This document shows, one piece after another, positions 27,448-36,506 of a stretch of 41,382 bases of DNA (positions within the stretch are counted from its first letter, which is position 1; each line of letters starts with the position of its first letter). The notes below the pieces were generated by a model, which saw only the letters and a list, made by a program, of their open reading frames with translations, ran no database searches and was not told where the DNA came from. This stretch comes from Thiobacillus sp. (GTDB lineage Bacteria > Pseudomonadota > Gammaproteobacteria > Burkholderiales > Thiobacillaceae), in assembly GCA_024709685.1 (NCBI GenBank), contig JANJWF010000019.1, positions 1-41,382 on the forward strand, given 5' to 3'. Both the position numbers and the translations under genes were made by a program.

Positions 27448-27830
27448 GGTGTGGCTCCCTCGGCGACGGCCTGGCCCGGACCGGGCCGCAGCATCTGATA
27501 GGGCTCGTACACCTTGCCGTCGGCCCGGACCTGGCCCGGTTTCAGACCCGCCACGCCGGATATGGCCCGCGGCTGGCCGTTGACCCAGCTCGTGTTGCGG
27601 CCGTCCGAGCGGATGATGACGCCGTCGAAGTGGAGGGGTTGCGCGACTGTGGAGGGGGCTTGTCTGACCTTGCCGGCACGTGCGGCTTCGAGTTGCGCAC
27701 GCTCGGCGGGTGTATAGAACAGGCGCCCGGGATCGGCGGCGAGACAGTGGCCCCCTGCGCCAAGCGTGATCAGAAGCAGCATCTGGATGATGCGGGGGAT
27801 CCGGCTCGGCCGCAGGCTGTGCAGGTTCAT
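27444..27830 (-). CDS. Small exported pilus-locus protein (MshK-like position)
   Basis: A 128-residue exported protein: signal peptide ending GGHCLA-ADPGRLFYTPAERAQLEAAR, then a domain with FDGVIIRSDGRNTSWVNGQPRAI and a Pro-rich tail. The GRLFYTPAERAQLEAAR segment recurs in small periplasmic proteins of pilus clusters, but I know no assigned function. In MSHA operons MshK sits in this position. ATG 27830 has a strong AGGAGG site. It overlaps the genes on both sides by four bases. Confidence 0.65.
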   Translation of the reverse strand: MNLHSLRPSRIPRIIQMLLLITLGAGGHCLAADPGRLFYTPAERAQLEAARAGKVRQAPSTVAQPLHFDGVIIRSDGRNTSWVNGQPRAISGVAGLKPGQVRADGKVYEPYQMLRPGPGQAVAEGATP

Positions 27831-28426
27831 TTTTCCTCCTTGCCGTTTGCCGCTACGGTAAACCAAAGCAGTTCGCACTCGGCTTCGAGTTCAGGACGGT
27901 TGACCAGCTGAGGGGGGGCGTCGTTGACGCGACTCAGGCGGCAGTAGCTCACCCGGAACAGGCCGGGCGCGCGGGCGCGCAGGGCGTCAAGAAAGCGGGG
28001 CAGGTCGGTTTCCACCAGCAAGGGCATTGCGAGCGACATCGGGGTCTGCTTGAGCGGCAGGCCGCCAGCCAGACTGGCCGGTGCGGCAGTGCGTGGCGAG
28101 AGCCTGTACGTGAGGCCGTAAAGTCGGGCGTCCTGATTGGCCAGATGCACGGCTTCGATCCAGGCCAGCCGGTTTTCTTCGCCGACGAACCCCCGCGCAA
28201 TCATCGCGTGGTAGGCATCGAGGTGCTGTGCAATGAGACGCGCTTCCCGCTGGCCCTGCTGCTCGCGCGCGTGCGCGGCATTGAGCGCCGCCTGCTCGTT
28301 CTGCAGCGCGGCGCGCGCTTCCGTGTTCTGCCTGTGGCTCCAGAAAATTCCCGCAGCCGAGATCGCTACCACGATGAGCAGCAGCAATATCGGCGTCCTG
28401 AGCGAGGCGATCGGCGGGTGGCTCAT
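27827..28426 (-). CDS. PilO/GspM-like pilus alignment protein
   Basis: A 199-residue bitopic inner-membrane protein: a single helix (about 11-29), a coiled-coil stretch (33-65) and a periplasmic ferredoxin-like domain (LPRFLDALRARAPGLFRVSYCRLSRV). This is the plan of PilO, MshJ and GspM, which with PilN links the cytoplasmic machinery to the secretin. Call rests on topology and position; sequence identity to named members is low by eye. Confidence 0.68.
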   Translation of the reverse strand: MSHPPIASLRTPILLLLIVVAISAAGIFWSHRQNTEARAALQNEQAALNAAHAREQQGQREARLIAQHLDAYHAMIARGFVGEENRLAWIEAVHLANQDARLYGLTYRLSPRTAAPASLAGGLPLKQTPMSLAMPLLVETDLPRFLDALRARAPGLFRVSYCRLSRVNDAPPQLVNRPELEAECELLWFTVAANGKEEK

Positions 28427-29904
28427 GACGTGCGTACCTGCAGCTTCAGGGTGAAGCGGGTGTCGCCGGGTGCGGCGTCGCCGGTGGTCCTGCCGGTCAG
28501 GGTGGCGCTGGGGGCGATGTTGACGGGGCTGGCCACGCGCTCGACCGCGGCTACGCCACGTGTGGCGGCAAGGCGGTCGACGAGGCTGTCGATGCGCAGC
28601 ATGGCCGCGCGGTAATTGCCGTCGAATTCGGCGAGCCGCGCGTCCAGCGTGATCTCCGCCAGACCGGCGGTCGTGTCCTGCAACGTCAGCGCCTTGACGA
28701 CCACCTCGGGGTGCGCCGCCAGCACCTGCCCGAGCGGCATCAACAGCGCCTGCACGTCGAGCGGCGCGCGATCGAGCCGAGTGGCGAGAGCAAGCGTCAG
28801 GCCGAGCTGTTCGGGGCGGGTCGCAAGCGTCGGAAAGTTGCGCACGATGGCGGTGTGGCGTGCGTCGGCGCGCTGGGTCGCGGTCTGGAGCTGCTGCACC
28901 TGATTGCGCAGATCCTGGGCATCGAGCCAGTACCCGGCGGTCAGGGCCAGCCCGCTTGTTGCAACGATGCCGGCTGCGAGATTGAGGCCGCGCCGCCAGC
29001 GGAATTCGGTGAAGCCTTGCAGCAACGGTGGGGGCGCCAGATTGAACGGCAAACCTTCGCCTGCAATCGCGGCGAGCGGCGCGATCTCCGGCGTGGCAGC
29101 CAGAAAATCGGCTGGAATGTGCAGTGCACGCGCGAGCCTGGGCAACCCGATCAGGCGCGCGTTGAACGCGGGATCGGCGTTCAGCGCCGCCTGTGCGGTG
29201 TCGAGCTGGCCGCTGGAATCGAGCAGCAGTACGTGCAGGCGCGCTTCTCGCGGCAGGATGCGCTGGCCGGTGAGATAAATCTGCGTCTTGGCAATTTCGT
29301 CGGCCCCATTGCTCGGCGTCTGGGTAGGCGTGTCGGTGGAAACCAGGCGCGAAAAACGCAGCAGCCCGTTGTGATAATAAGACAGCCGCAGCCTGTTATT
29401 GAGGCGGTAGGCCAGTAGCGTGTGCGGCTCCTGCACCCGCAGCCTGACGAGCAGATACTGACAGGCCAGTGCGAGCGGCACGATGCCGGACAACGGGACA
29501 TGCTCGTGCTCGAGGATGCTGAGCCAGGGGATCAGCCAGTCATCGTCGGTCAGGGCGGCCAGCAGATAGCGGTCGTCGCGGCGACCCGTCGTCTCGCGTG
29601 CCTGCCGCCATGCACCGGTGAACCGCGCATTGCGGAATACCTGTCGCAGCTTGCGTGCCAGCAGTTCGCTGCGGGCGTGTCCTCGTACATGCGGCAGGAT
29701 CTCGCTGCGGTAATCCTCGTCCACCGTGTCGGCCACCAGCAGCGCGGGCAAGCGCGCATGCCCGGCCACAACTTGCTGGAATGCAGCCAAGCCTTCCGGG
29801 CTGGCGGAAAACTCGCCCAGCCAGTGCATGTACCCCGGGCGCCAGTCGAGCACGCCGATCTGGCGCGGGGTGGCGAGCAGGATCAGGCGGTGGTCGAATA
29901 TCAC
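28423..29904 (-). CDS. PilM/PilN-like (GspL-type) assembly protein
   Basis: A 493-residue protein that seems to join two roles. The N-terminal 300 residues are cytoplasmic (resembling PilM/MshI actin-like or GspL domains), then one membrane helix (about 305-325), a coiled coil (QDLRNQVQQLQTATQRADAR) and a periplasmic PilN-like domain. Such a protein would connect the GspE ATPase with the PilO-like protein. The start is GTG 29904, overlapping the gspF stop by four bases. The exact family was not decided. Confidence 0.65.
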   Translation of the reverse strand: MIFDHRLILLATPRQIGVLDWRPGYMHWLGEFSASPEGLAAFQQVVAGHARLPALLVADTVDEDYRSEILPHVRGHARSELLARKLRQVFRNARFTGAWRQARETTGRRDDRYLLAALTDDDWLIPWLSILEHEHVPLSGIVPLALACQYLLVRLRVQEPHTLLAYRLNNRLRLSYYHNGLLRFSRLVSTDTPTQTPSNGADEIAKTQIYLTGQRILPREARLHVLLLDSSGQLDTAQAALNADPAFNARLIGLPRLARALHIPADFLAATPEIAPLAAIAGEGLPFNLAPPPLLQGFTEFRWRRGLNLAAGIVATSGLALTAGYWLDAQDLRNQVQQLQTATQRADARHTAIVRNFPTLATRPEQLGLTLALATRLDRAPLDVQALLMPLGQVLAAHPEVVVKALTLQDTTAGLAEITLDARLAEFDGNYRAAMLRIDSLVDRLAATRGVAAVERVASPVNIAPSATLTGRTTGDAAPGDTRFTLKLQVRTS

Positions 29905-31106
29905 AGCGGCAGCCCCCCGATCAGGTCGTAGATCGGCAGCAGCACCGATATCAGAATGCCGCCGAGCAGCAGGCCGAGGATGGCGGTGAGCAGCGGCTCC
30001 AGAATTCTGAGACCGTTTTCGATGGCGTCGAGCACTTCGCGATTATAAAAATACGTCACGTTATCCAGCGCCTCATCGAGTGCGCCGGTGGTCTCGCCCA
30101 CCCGCAACATGCGGATCACCAGCGGCGGAAACAGTGCCAGCGACTGAAAGCTTTCGGACAGGCCATGGCCGTCGGCAATCTGCTGTGCGGCGCGACGGAT
30201 GCCGCCCGCAATCACCCGGTTGCCGGCGATCATTTCGCCGGCGCGCAGCGCATCGAGCACGGTCACCCCAGAGCGATACATCATCGCCAGCGTATTGGTG
30301 AAGCGCGCCAGCGCGATCTTCTGCACGACCGGTCCGATGACGGGCATCTGCAGCTGGGTACGGTCCCACCAGTTGCGCCCGGCCTCGTTCTTCTTCACCC
30401 ACAGCGGCACGCCGATCCCGGCCGCCAGTGCCAGCAGCAGGCCGGGCAGCCAGTACGAGCGCACGGCCCCTGATATCGCCATGAGGATCAGCGTCGGCAG
30501 CGGCAGCACCACGCCCATGGTCTCGACCAGGGTGAGCACCTGAGGCACCAGATACACCAAGAGGAACAGGATGGCTGCGCCGACCACGGACAGCACCAGT
30601 ACCGGGTAGATCATCAGCCGCTTGGCCTTCGCAGCCACTTCCTCCTGCCACTTCAGCGATTCGGCCAGGCGCTCGAATACCGCGTCGAGGAGTCCCGTCT
30701 GCTCGCCCGCGTGCACGCTATGGACGAATACGGCGCCGAACACCGCCGGGTGCGCCGCGAGCGCCTGCGACAGAACCTTGCCGCCTTCCAGGTCCTCCAG
30801 CAGCGCAGTCAGCACGTCGCGGAAGCCACGCTTTTCCATGCTGTCGCGCAGGTCGCGCAGCCCGTCCAGCAGCGGAATTCCGGCGCGGGTGATGTAGCGC
30901 AGGTGGATGCAGAACGTCACGAGATCGCGTCGGGTGACGCGCTCGCGGCCCTGTGGTGCATATTGCCGCGACAGCTCGGAGAGCGTGACGAGGTCGAGCC
31001 CCATGCGTTTCAGGCGCAGCTCGAGGTCGACGTCGTTGACTGCCGACAGTGTTCCGCGGACGCTGCGGCCGGTCGGGTCGATGGCGCGATAGTCGAAGAA
31101 GGGCAT
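29901..31106 (-). CDS. Type II secretion/type IV pilus platform protein GspF family
   Basis: A 401-residue inner-membrane protein with two repeated GspF domains (MPFFDYRAIDPTGRSVRGTL..., LRYITRAGIPLLDGLRDLRDSM; then ARFTNTLAMMYRSGVTVLDALRAGEMIAGN) and three hydrophobic segments (about 165-190, 205-240 and 370-395). It is the platform on which the extension ATPase works; MshG/PilC/GspF are equivalents. A weak ribosome site (GGAGAAG) lies upstream. First gene of the gspF-PilMN-PilO-MshK-pseudopilin operon. Confidence 0.93.
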   Translation of the reverse strand: MPFFDYRAIDPTGRSVRGTLSAVNDVDLELRLKRMGLDLVTLSELSRQYAPQGRERVTRRDLVTFCIHLRYITRAGIPLLDGLRDLRDSMEKRGFRDVLTALLEDLEGGKVLSQALAAHPAVFGAVFVHSVHAGEQTGLLDAVFERLAESLKWQEEVAAKAKRLMIYPVLVLSVVGAAILFLLVYLVPQVLTLVETMGVVLPLPTLILMAISGAVRSYWLPGLLLALAAGIGVPLWVKKNEAGRNWWDRTQLQMPVIGPVVQKIALARFTNTLAMMYRSGVTVLDALRAGEMIAGNRVIAGGIRRAAQQIADGHGLSESFQSLALFPPLVIRMLRVGETTGALDEALDNVTYFYNREVLDAIENGLRILEPLLTAILGLLLGGILISVLLPIYDLIGGLPL

Positions 31107-31145
31107 GGATTAGTTCTTCTCCGCCTGCGATGAGGGGGTGGCTAT

Positions 31146-31340
31146 GGCTTCGCGTTTCGCCTGCGGGCGAGTTCCTTTCTTTTGCGTGGCCAAAAGAAAG
31201 GAACCAAAGAAAAGGCCACCCCTGGTGTGTCGGCCTTCGGCTCCCCTGCGATGCTCGCCGCCCGAGGCGGGACTGGAACTCACCCTGGCGAGCCGCACAA
31301 AACGCGGCTCACTGCGGAGCTCGGACACCCAGTCCCTTTT
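31146..31340 (+). repeat. Intergenic repeat element, copy A
   Basis: First of two related elements between gspF and gspE. It begins GGCTTCGCGTTTCGCC and holds a perfect 11-bp hairpin (31174-31184 with 31191-31201, CCTTTCTTTTG/CAAAAGAAAGG) followed by CCAAAGAAAAGGCCACCCC. A later block near 31281-31330 (CCTGGCGAGCCGCACAAAAC, then TGCGGAGCTCGGACA) also recurs in copy B. I recall similar dispersed elements in many beta- and gammaproteobacteria, where they give rise to spurious protein calls. No transposase is present. Outer ends are approximate. Confidence 0.75.
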
Positions 31341-31479
31341 TCCCTCGGCCGGTTGCGCTTCTCGGCGACACACAAGGGGGCTCATTGCGGACGCTAGCGC
31401 ATGGATGTGAGGGTGCAGTAAGTGCAGTCGGAAGGTTTTTTCCCCCTTCAGCGCTGCCGGTTTGGTGTGTGCGGGCGGG

Positions 31480-31675
31480 GAAGAAGCGGAACCCTGTCCG
31501 AGCTCCGCATCAAGGCACGTTTTGTGTGCCTTGCCAGGGCGAGTTGGTGGAGCGCCCGGCCGAGCGCGCCAAATCGGGGACCCGCAGGGCAGCGATGTGG
31601 GGTCGCCTTTTCTTGGATTACTTTCTTTTGGCGAAGCAAAAGAAAGTGACTCGCCCAAAGGCGAAACGCGAAGCT
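31480..31675 (-). repeat. Intergenic repeat element, copy B (inverted)
   Basis: Reverse-strand relative of copy A: AGCTTCGCGTTTCGCC starts at 31675, the hairpin is ACTTTCTTTTG/CAAAAGAAAGT (31620-31630 with 31637-31647), and TGCGGAGCTCGGACA falls near 31495-31510. Over the first 77 bases about four in five positions agree with copy A by eye. The two copies face each other with about 140 bases between, so the whole 530-base interval could fold as one large imperfect hairpin. Everything in 31107-31716 is explained by the pair; no gene is seen. Confidence 0.75.
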
Positions 31676-31716
31676 GCGGTGCATCCGCGGACGGTAGAAA
31701 TAACGCGAGCCTCATC

Positions 31717-33414
31717 TCACACCCGCCCCGTCAGGTCCACCACCCGCGCCACTTCCGCCAGCGAGGTGATGCCGTCCAGCACGCGCTTGATGCCGTCCTC
31801 GGCCAGCGGGCGGTAGCCATGCTCGAACGCCGCGCAGCGGATCTCGTGCAGCGGCGCGTGGTTGGCCACCAGCTCGTCCAGTTCCGGGCCCATCCGCAAC
31901 AGCTCGATCAGGGCGAGGCGGCCCTTGTAGCCTTTGTGTCCGCACGCCGGACAGCCGCTGGCGCGGTAAATCCGCGGCGGCTCGGCGGGGGCGGCGCCGA
32001 GGATGCGGGCTTCGTCCTCGTCCGGCGTGTAGGCCTCCTTGCAGTGTGGGCATAGCTTGCGCACCAGGCGCTGGGCGATGACGCCGATGATGTTGCCCGA
32101 CAGGATGCCGGGCTGGATGCCGATATCCATCAGGCGCGGAAAGACGCCAAGCGCTGAGTTGGTGTGCAGGGTGGTGAACACCTGATGGCCGGTCATGGCG
32201 GCGCGGAACGCCATCTCGGCGGTGTCCTTGTCGCGGATTTCGCCGACCAGGATGATGTCGGGGTCCTGCCGCATGATCGAGCGGATGCCGTTGGCGAAAT
32301 CGAGCTTGATGGTTTCGTTCACCGAGCTCTGGCGCATCAGCGTGACCGGATATTCGACCGGGTCTTCCAGCGTCATGATGTTGACGGTTTCGTTGTTGAG
32401 GTGCGACAACATCGAGTAAAGCGTGGTCGTCTTGCCGGAGCCGGTCGGTCCGGTAACCACCAGGATGCCTTCGGGTCGCGCCATCATCAGCTGCAGTTCG
32501 CGCAGGGCGTCGGTGGTGAAGCCCATCTGCTCCAGCGGCACGATGGACTTCTCGCGGTCGAGGATGCGCAGCACGAGATTTTCGCCGTGGATGCCGGGCT
32601 GGCTGGAGACACGGAAATCGATCGGACGGCCGTTGAGCGTGAGGGACATGCGGCCGTCCTGCGGCGCGCGGGTCTCGGCAATGTTCATCCCGCACATGAC
32701 CTTCAGCCGCACCAGGATGCCCGGCCAGTAGGTCTTGTGCAGGCTGCGGACCTGTTCCAGCACGCCGTCGATGCGGTAGCGGATGCGCAGGAAGGCATGT
32801 TCGGGCTCGAAGTGGATGTCGCTCGACTCGCGCTTCACTGCGTCGGTGAGCAGCGCGCCGACCAGCCGCACCACCGGCTGCGTGTATTCCTCGGTATCGG
32901 GGTTGAGGCTGGCGTAATCGACCTCGCCGGTCTCGATCTCGCGCAGGATGCCGTCGAGCGAGAGGTCGAAGCCGTAGAACTTGTCGATGTACTCGAGCAG
33001 CTGCGCTTCGCCCGCCAGCAGGGTGTCGATTTCGAGATGTCCGCCGAGCGAGGCCTTCAGCTGGTCGAGCGCAACGACGTTGAACATGTCGGTGGCCGCC
33101 AGCGTCAGCACGTTGCGCACGGCGTCGTGGGCGATCGGCAGCAGGTGGTGGCGGCGGGCGAATTCCTCGGGAACCAGCTGCAGCGCTTCGGGGTCGGCCA
33201 CCACCTGCGCGAGATCGATACCCTGGCTGCCCAGCGCATTGGCGAGCTGGTCGCGCAGCACCGCTTCGGTCATGAAGCCGAGCGCGACGAGCTGACGGCC
33301 GATCGGCAGGCCGGTGGCTTTCTGCTCCTTCAATCCGATGCGCAGCTGGTCGAGGGTGATGAGTCCCTGGATGACCAGGGTTTCGCCCATGCGAAATTTC
33401 TTGCGGCGCTCCAT
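31717..33414 (-). CDS. GspE/MshE-type pilus assembly ATPase
   Basis: A 565-residue extension motor. Walker A GPTGSGKTT (322-330), Asp box, Walker B DPDIILVGE (384-392), His box (GHQVFTTLHTNS) and a zinc-binding pair CPHC...CPAC (C455, C458, C488, C491) are intact. The N-terminal domain has two tandem 24-residue MshEN-type motifs: residues 8-31 (RMGETLVIQGLI, L24, L28, Q31) match the c-di-GMP motif RLGxxLVxxGLIxxxxLxxxLxxQ at every fixed position but one (M for L at 9); residues 37-60 match more loosely, lacking the first Arg and last Gln. It lies seven bases after the TPR gene and is separated from gspF by the repeat pair. Confidence 0.93.
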   Translation of the reverse strand: MERRKKFRMGETLVIQGLITLDQLRIGLKEQKATGLPIGRQLVALGFMTEAVLRDQLANALGSQGIDLAQVVADPEALQLVPEEFARRHHLLPIAHDAVRNVLTLAATDMFNVVALDQLKASLGGHLEIDTLLAGEAQLLEYIDKFYGFDLSLDGILREIETGEVDYASLNPDTEEYTQPVVRLVGALLTDAVKRESSDIHFEPEHAFLRIRYRIDGVLEQVRSLHKTYWPGILVRLKVMCGMNIAETRAPQDGRMSLTLNGRPIDFRVSSQPGIHGENLVLRILDREKSIVPLEQMGFTTDALRELQLMMARPEGILVVTGPTGSGKTTTLYSMLSHLNNETVNIMTLEDPVEYPVTLMRQSSVNETIKLDFANGIRSIMRQDPDIILVGEIRDKDTAEMAFRAAMTGHQVFTTLHTNSALGVFPRLMDIGIQPGILSGNIIGVIAQRLVRKLCPHCKEAYTPDEDEARILGAAPAEPPRIYRASGCPACGHKGYKGRLALIELLRMGPELDELVANHAPLHEIRCAAFEHGYRPLAEDGIKRVLDGITSLAEVARVVDLTGRV

Positions 33415-33421
33415 GCGGTGT

Positions 33422-34522
33422 CTACCGGGCCGAGTTCAGCTGCTGCATGCGCGCTTCGGCCTGGGCGCGATCGAAGCGGTGCACGCCGCCGCTTGCCAGC
33501 GCCTTTTCGTAATACGTCCGCGCGGCTGAATACTGCCGCAGCTGGTCGAGGCTGACCGCCAGGTTGAACGCGTAATCGGCATTGTCCGGGGCGCCCCGCC
33601 AGGCCTCGAAGTAGGCGGCTTGGGCGTCCCCCCAGCGCCCCTGGTCGGCGTAGAGGTTGCCGAGGGTCTGGTGGAGCTGCGGGCTGGGCTCGCGTTCGAT
33701 CAGTGTTTTCAGGCGACTTTCCGTGGCCACGCTGTCGGTGTTGCCGAGCAGGTCGAGGAGGGCGCCCTGCGCCGCGGGATTGTGTGGATCGAGATCGAGC
33801 ACCTCGCGATACAGGCGTTGCGCGTCCGCCTCGCGGTTCTGGATGCTGGCGATCGCCGCCAGACCCAGCAGCGCATCCACGCTGTGTCCGTTGGCGGCGG
33901 CCTGGGCGTAGAGAGGCTGCGCCTCATCCAGTGCGCCGCGCTGATAGGCGGCATAGGCCTCGGCGAGCAGGGTTGTTTGTGGGTCGGGGCGGAACTGCGG
34001 CAGTGCGGCAGGTGGCGCCGCATCGCTCGTGTGCGAGGCAGCACGGTGGGGGGGTACGGCAGCAGGGGGCACGGGTGCAGGGTTGACCTGCGCGGCCAAT
34101 AGCGGCATTTGCGGCAGGTCCGTTTCAGGCAGCGCAACGGGCGCAGGCTCGATCGCAGCGGGATCGGCCGCAGGTGCAGCAGGGGCGGCAGTACTTGCAG
34201 ACCGGGAGGGAACGGCAGATGGCGGCTGCAGGGCGAAGTAGAGATAGATTCCGTAGCCAAGCGCGACCAGTACCGCCAGCAGGGTTGCGAGCGGCACCAG
34301 CGAGAGTCGCGGCCAGTTGAAACCCGTTGCGCGCTGGGGTTCGGGGATGAGCCCGCTGTTGCCGAACAGCAGGCCGGGTGGTTCTGCCCATTGGCGTTGC
34401 TGGCTGGCGGCCGGCGCGGCCTGCGTCTCCAGCTCGAGATCGCCATCGCCCTGGCGAGTGAGGTCGGCCCGGTCGCCGTTGGCGGCTTCGGCCTGTTTCA
34501 ATGCCTTGAGCAGCAGACTCAC
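33422..34522 (-). CDS. TPR protein of the pilus locus (MshN-like)
   Basis: A 366-residue bitopic protein. The N-terminus MSLLLKALKQAEAANG is cytoplasmic, a membrane helix spans about 73-96, a Pro/Ala-rich stretch follows (100-185), then five or so TPR-like repeats to the end (e.g. AEAYAAYQRGALDEAQPLYAQAAANGH, QTLGNLYADQGRWGDAQAAYFEAW). MSHA operons carry MshN with this plan. The start is GTG 34522, in front of the conserved SLLLKALKQAE; a GGGGCG element precedes it. Periplasmic TPRs probably contact the secretin or its lipoprotein. Confidence 0.75.
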   Translation of the reverse strand: MSLLLKALKQAEAANGDRADLTRQGDGDLELETQAAPAASQQRQWAEPPGLLFGNSGLIPEPQRATGFNWPRLSLVPLATLLAVLVALGYGIYLYFALQPPSAVPSRSASTAAPAAPAADPAAIEPAPVALPETDLPQMPLLAAQVNPAPVPPAAVPPHRAASHTSDAAPPAALPQFRPDPQTTLLAEAYAAYQRGALDEAQPLYAQAAANGHSVDALLGLAAIASIQNREADAQRLYREVLDLDPHNPAAQGALLDLLGNTDSVATESRLKTLIEREPSPQLHQTLGNLYADQGRWGDAQAAYFEAWRGAPDNADYAFNLAVSLDQLRQYSAARTYYEKALASGGVHRFDRAQAEARMQQLNSAR

Positions 34523-34544
34523 CGTTCGCCCCGTGCCTCGATGA

Positions 34545-36314
34545 TCATGGTGCGCTCCGTGCGCTGCTCGGCAGCAGGCGTTCGAACCTGCGCAGTTCAT
34601 CGCTTTCCAGCGTCGGATTGGAAACGACGATGGGGCGCAGAAAGATCACCAGTTCGGTCTGGCTGTTGGTGCGCTCGTGCTGGCCGAACAGGGCACCGAA
34701 ACCGTCGGGCCTCGACAGCACGGGCACCCCGTCGCGCGCGTTGTTGCTGTCGTCCTGGATCAGTCCGCCGAGAATGACGGTCTGGCCGCTGCGCACCTGC
34801 AGCAGCGATTCCATTTCGCGCACCTGGATGACGGGGATGCGGTTGCTGATGTTGAGGTCGTTCTTTTTCAACTCGGGATTGGGATCCTCGACCGTGCCGA
34901 CCTGGCGCGAGATGGTGGGGCGCACGGTGAGCGATACCATGCCGTTCTCGTTGATCTGCGGCAGAACCGACATCACCACGCCGACCGGCACAGTCTGCGG
35001 CGTCGAGGTGAATGTGGTGGTTTGCGCCACGTTGGCGGCCGTGGTGGTGTCGGAGGTGATGGTGAAATAGACCAGATTGTTGACGACCTTCAGGAGCGCG
35101 GTCTGGTTGTTCAGCGCCATCAGCTTCGGACTGGACAGCACCCGGGTGTCGCCGAAGGATTCCAGCAAGTCGATGGCGGCGGAAAAACCGTTGCTGCCGG
35201 GGTTGCTGTAGGTGGCCTGGATGAAGGGCGTGAGCGAATTCGCCAGCGCATTGGTGCCGCCGCCGACCGTGTTGATCGTCCATCCGGTCGCGCCCTGCAG
35301 GGCTTTAGACCAGTCAACTCCGGCGCGGTACTGATCCTTCAGCGCGACTTCGACGATGGTGGCCTCGATCAGCACCTGACGCTGGGTGGACTGCATGACG
35401 CGGTCGAGATATTGCTGCACCAGTTCCTGCTGCTTGGCCGTACCCAGCACGGTGACGGTGCCCGCCACGGGATTGACTGCCACATCGTATTTGCCGTCAC
35501 CCAGCGGCTGATCAGCAAACGCAGCGGAGAACAGGCTGGCGGCGCCGGTACCAGCCTTGCTGGCGGCTTCGGCCTGCGAAACGCGTTCGGCGCGAGCCGC
35601 ACGCTCGGCATCGAGCCGGGCGGCCCGTTCTTCGTTGCTTTGGGTGACGGCGCGAGTGCCGGCGAGCATGGTGCGGATGTTGTCGGCCAGCACCGTCCAC
35701 AGGTCGTTGTTCGACTGGCTGGAAACAGTGGTGGTGGATGAGTTGCCGACCGTTGCACCGGCGGAGCCGCTGCCGCTGCTGAGGCTGCCGACACCGGTGC
35801 TGGCGATCTCTGCCGCCACACCGACGCGGGAGGCGGCGTGGCGAGCGACGTTTACATAATTGAATGTGTAGGTCTTGACGTAGGGGGTGTCGGGCATGAT
35901 CGACACGGTGCGGCCGTTCATTTCGTAGCGCAGGCCGGCCTGCCGGGCGATGCGGTCGAGGATGGCGGGCAGCGGTTCCTGCACGGCGTTGAGCGAGACG
36001 CTTCCCGAGATCCCCGGATGCAGGTCGATGTTGTATTGGGTGTCGCGCGCGATGGAAAACAGCAGATCCTTCACCGGCACATTGTTGACCACCACCGTAT
36101 AGGTCGGTACCGGCGCGCTCGGCTTGGGCGGGGACAGCGCGGGCGCCGCCTTCACGGGCAGGGGGGGCGGGCTGGCCGGGGCGGCGGGCGGGGCAGGCCG
36201 GCTGATGTGGTCCGGCGAGGTGTCAAACGCCTGCGGCGACACGCAACCGCCAACCAGTACGAGGCTGGGGACGGCCAGCCGCGTCAGTATGAAGCGTTTC
36301 AACACAGCGTTCAT
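34545..36314 (-). CDS. mshL: MshL-type secretin (outer-membrane pilus channel)
   Basis: A 589-residue lipidated secretin. Lipobox LVGGC with Cys24; a Pro/Ala linker; STN/N0-type domain (VVVNNVPVKDLLFSIARDTQYNIDLHPGISGSVSLNAVQEPLPAILDRIARQAGLRYEMNGRTVSI); an N1 region (AVNPVAGTVTVLGTAKQQELVQQYLDRVMQSTQRQVLIEATIVEV); and the secretin pore (GDTRVLSSPKLMALNNQTALLKV, then PTISRQVGTVEDP and the SGQTVILGGLIQDD signature). The layout matches MshL more than PilQ. Start 36314 is preferred over 36317 because the AGGA site is then at a better distance. The gene has its own promoter-like region. Confidence 0.9.
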   Translation of the reverse strand: MNAVLKRFILTRLAVPSLVLVGGCVSPQAFDTSPDHISRPAPPAAPASPPPLPVKAAPALSPPKPSAPVPTYTVVVNNVPVKDLLFSIARDTQYNIDLHPGISGSVSLNAVQEPLPAILDRIARQAGLRYEMNGRTVSIMPDTPYVKTYTFNYVNVARHAASRVGVAAEIASTGVGSLSSGSGSAGATVGNSSTTTVSSQSNNDLWTVLADNIRTMLAGTRAVTQSNEERAARLDAERAARAERVSQAEAASKAGTGAASLFSAAFADQPLGDGKYDVAVNPVAGTVTVLGTAKQQELVQQYLDRVMQSTQRQVLIEATIVEVALKDQYRAGVDWSKALQGATGWTINTVGGGTNALANSLTPFIQATYSNPGSNGFSAAIDLLESFGDTRVLSSPKLMALNNQTALLKVVNNLVYFTITSDTTTAANVAQTTTFTSTPQTVPVGVVMSVLPQINENGMVSLTVRPTISRQVGTVEDPNPELKKNDLNISNRIPVIQVREMESLLQVRSGQTVILGGLIQDDSNNARDGVPVLSRPDGFGALFGQHERTNSQTELVIFLRPIVVSNPTLESDELRRFERLLPSSARSAP

Positions 36315-36453
36315 CATCGTCCTGTTGGTAAGACTGTGGTGCGCATTTTGCCGGCCGTACGCAGAAGCGGGGTGCCTGCGGCGAAGCCGGCGGTTTACGC
36401 ACTGCCGACATCGTCGCGTCACGCTTGGTCACTCGTCCACCCGGATCCTCCTG

Positions 36454-36476
36454 GCACGCCCAATTTGGCTCCGTGC
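36454..36476 (-). promoter_or_regulatory. Hairpin in the secretin leader
   Basis: GCACG (36476-36472 on the minus strand) pairs with CGTGC (36458-36454) around an inner CCAA/TTGG. It lies in the roughly 180-base leader between the -10 box and the secretin ATG. No known riboswitch was recognised. Confidence 0.35.
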
Positions 36477-36506
36477 AGCACCCGCAGCGGCTGCAAGGTG
36501 GCAGGC

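Noticed and set aside
31138-31816. Several open frames across the repeat pair between gspF and gspE
   Set aside because: They translate the repeat element itself in both directions; such products are typical spurious calls.
32164-33555. Plus-strand 463-codon frame opposite gspE
   Set aside because: Antisense composition and no recognisable motif; gspE is intact.
36223-36432. 69-codon frame in the secretin leader as a possible leader peptide
   Set aside because: It overlaps the secretin coding region, has no ribosome site and no biased codon run.
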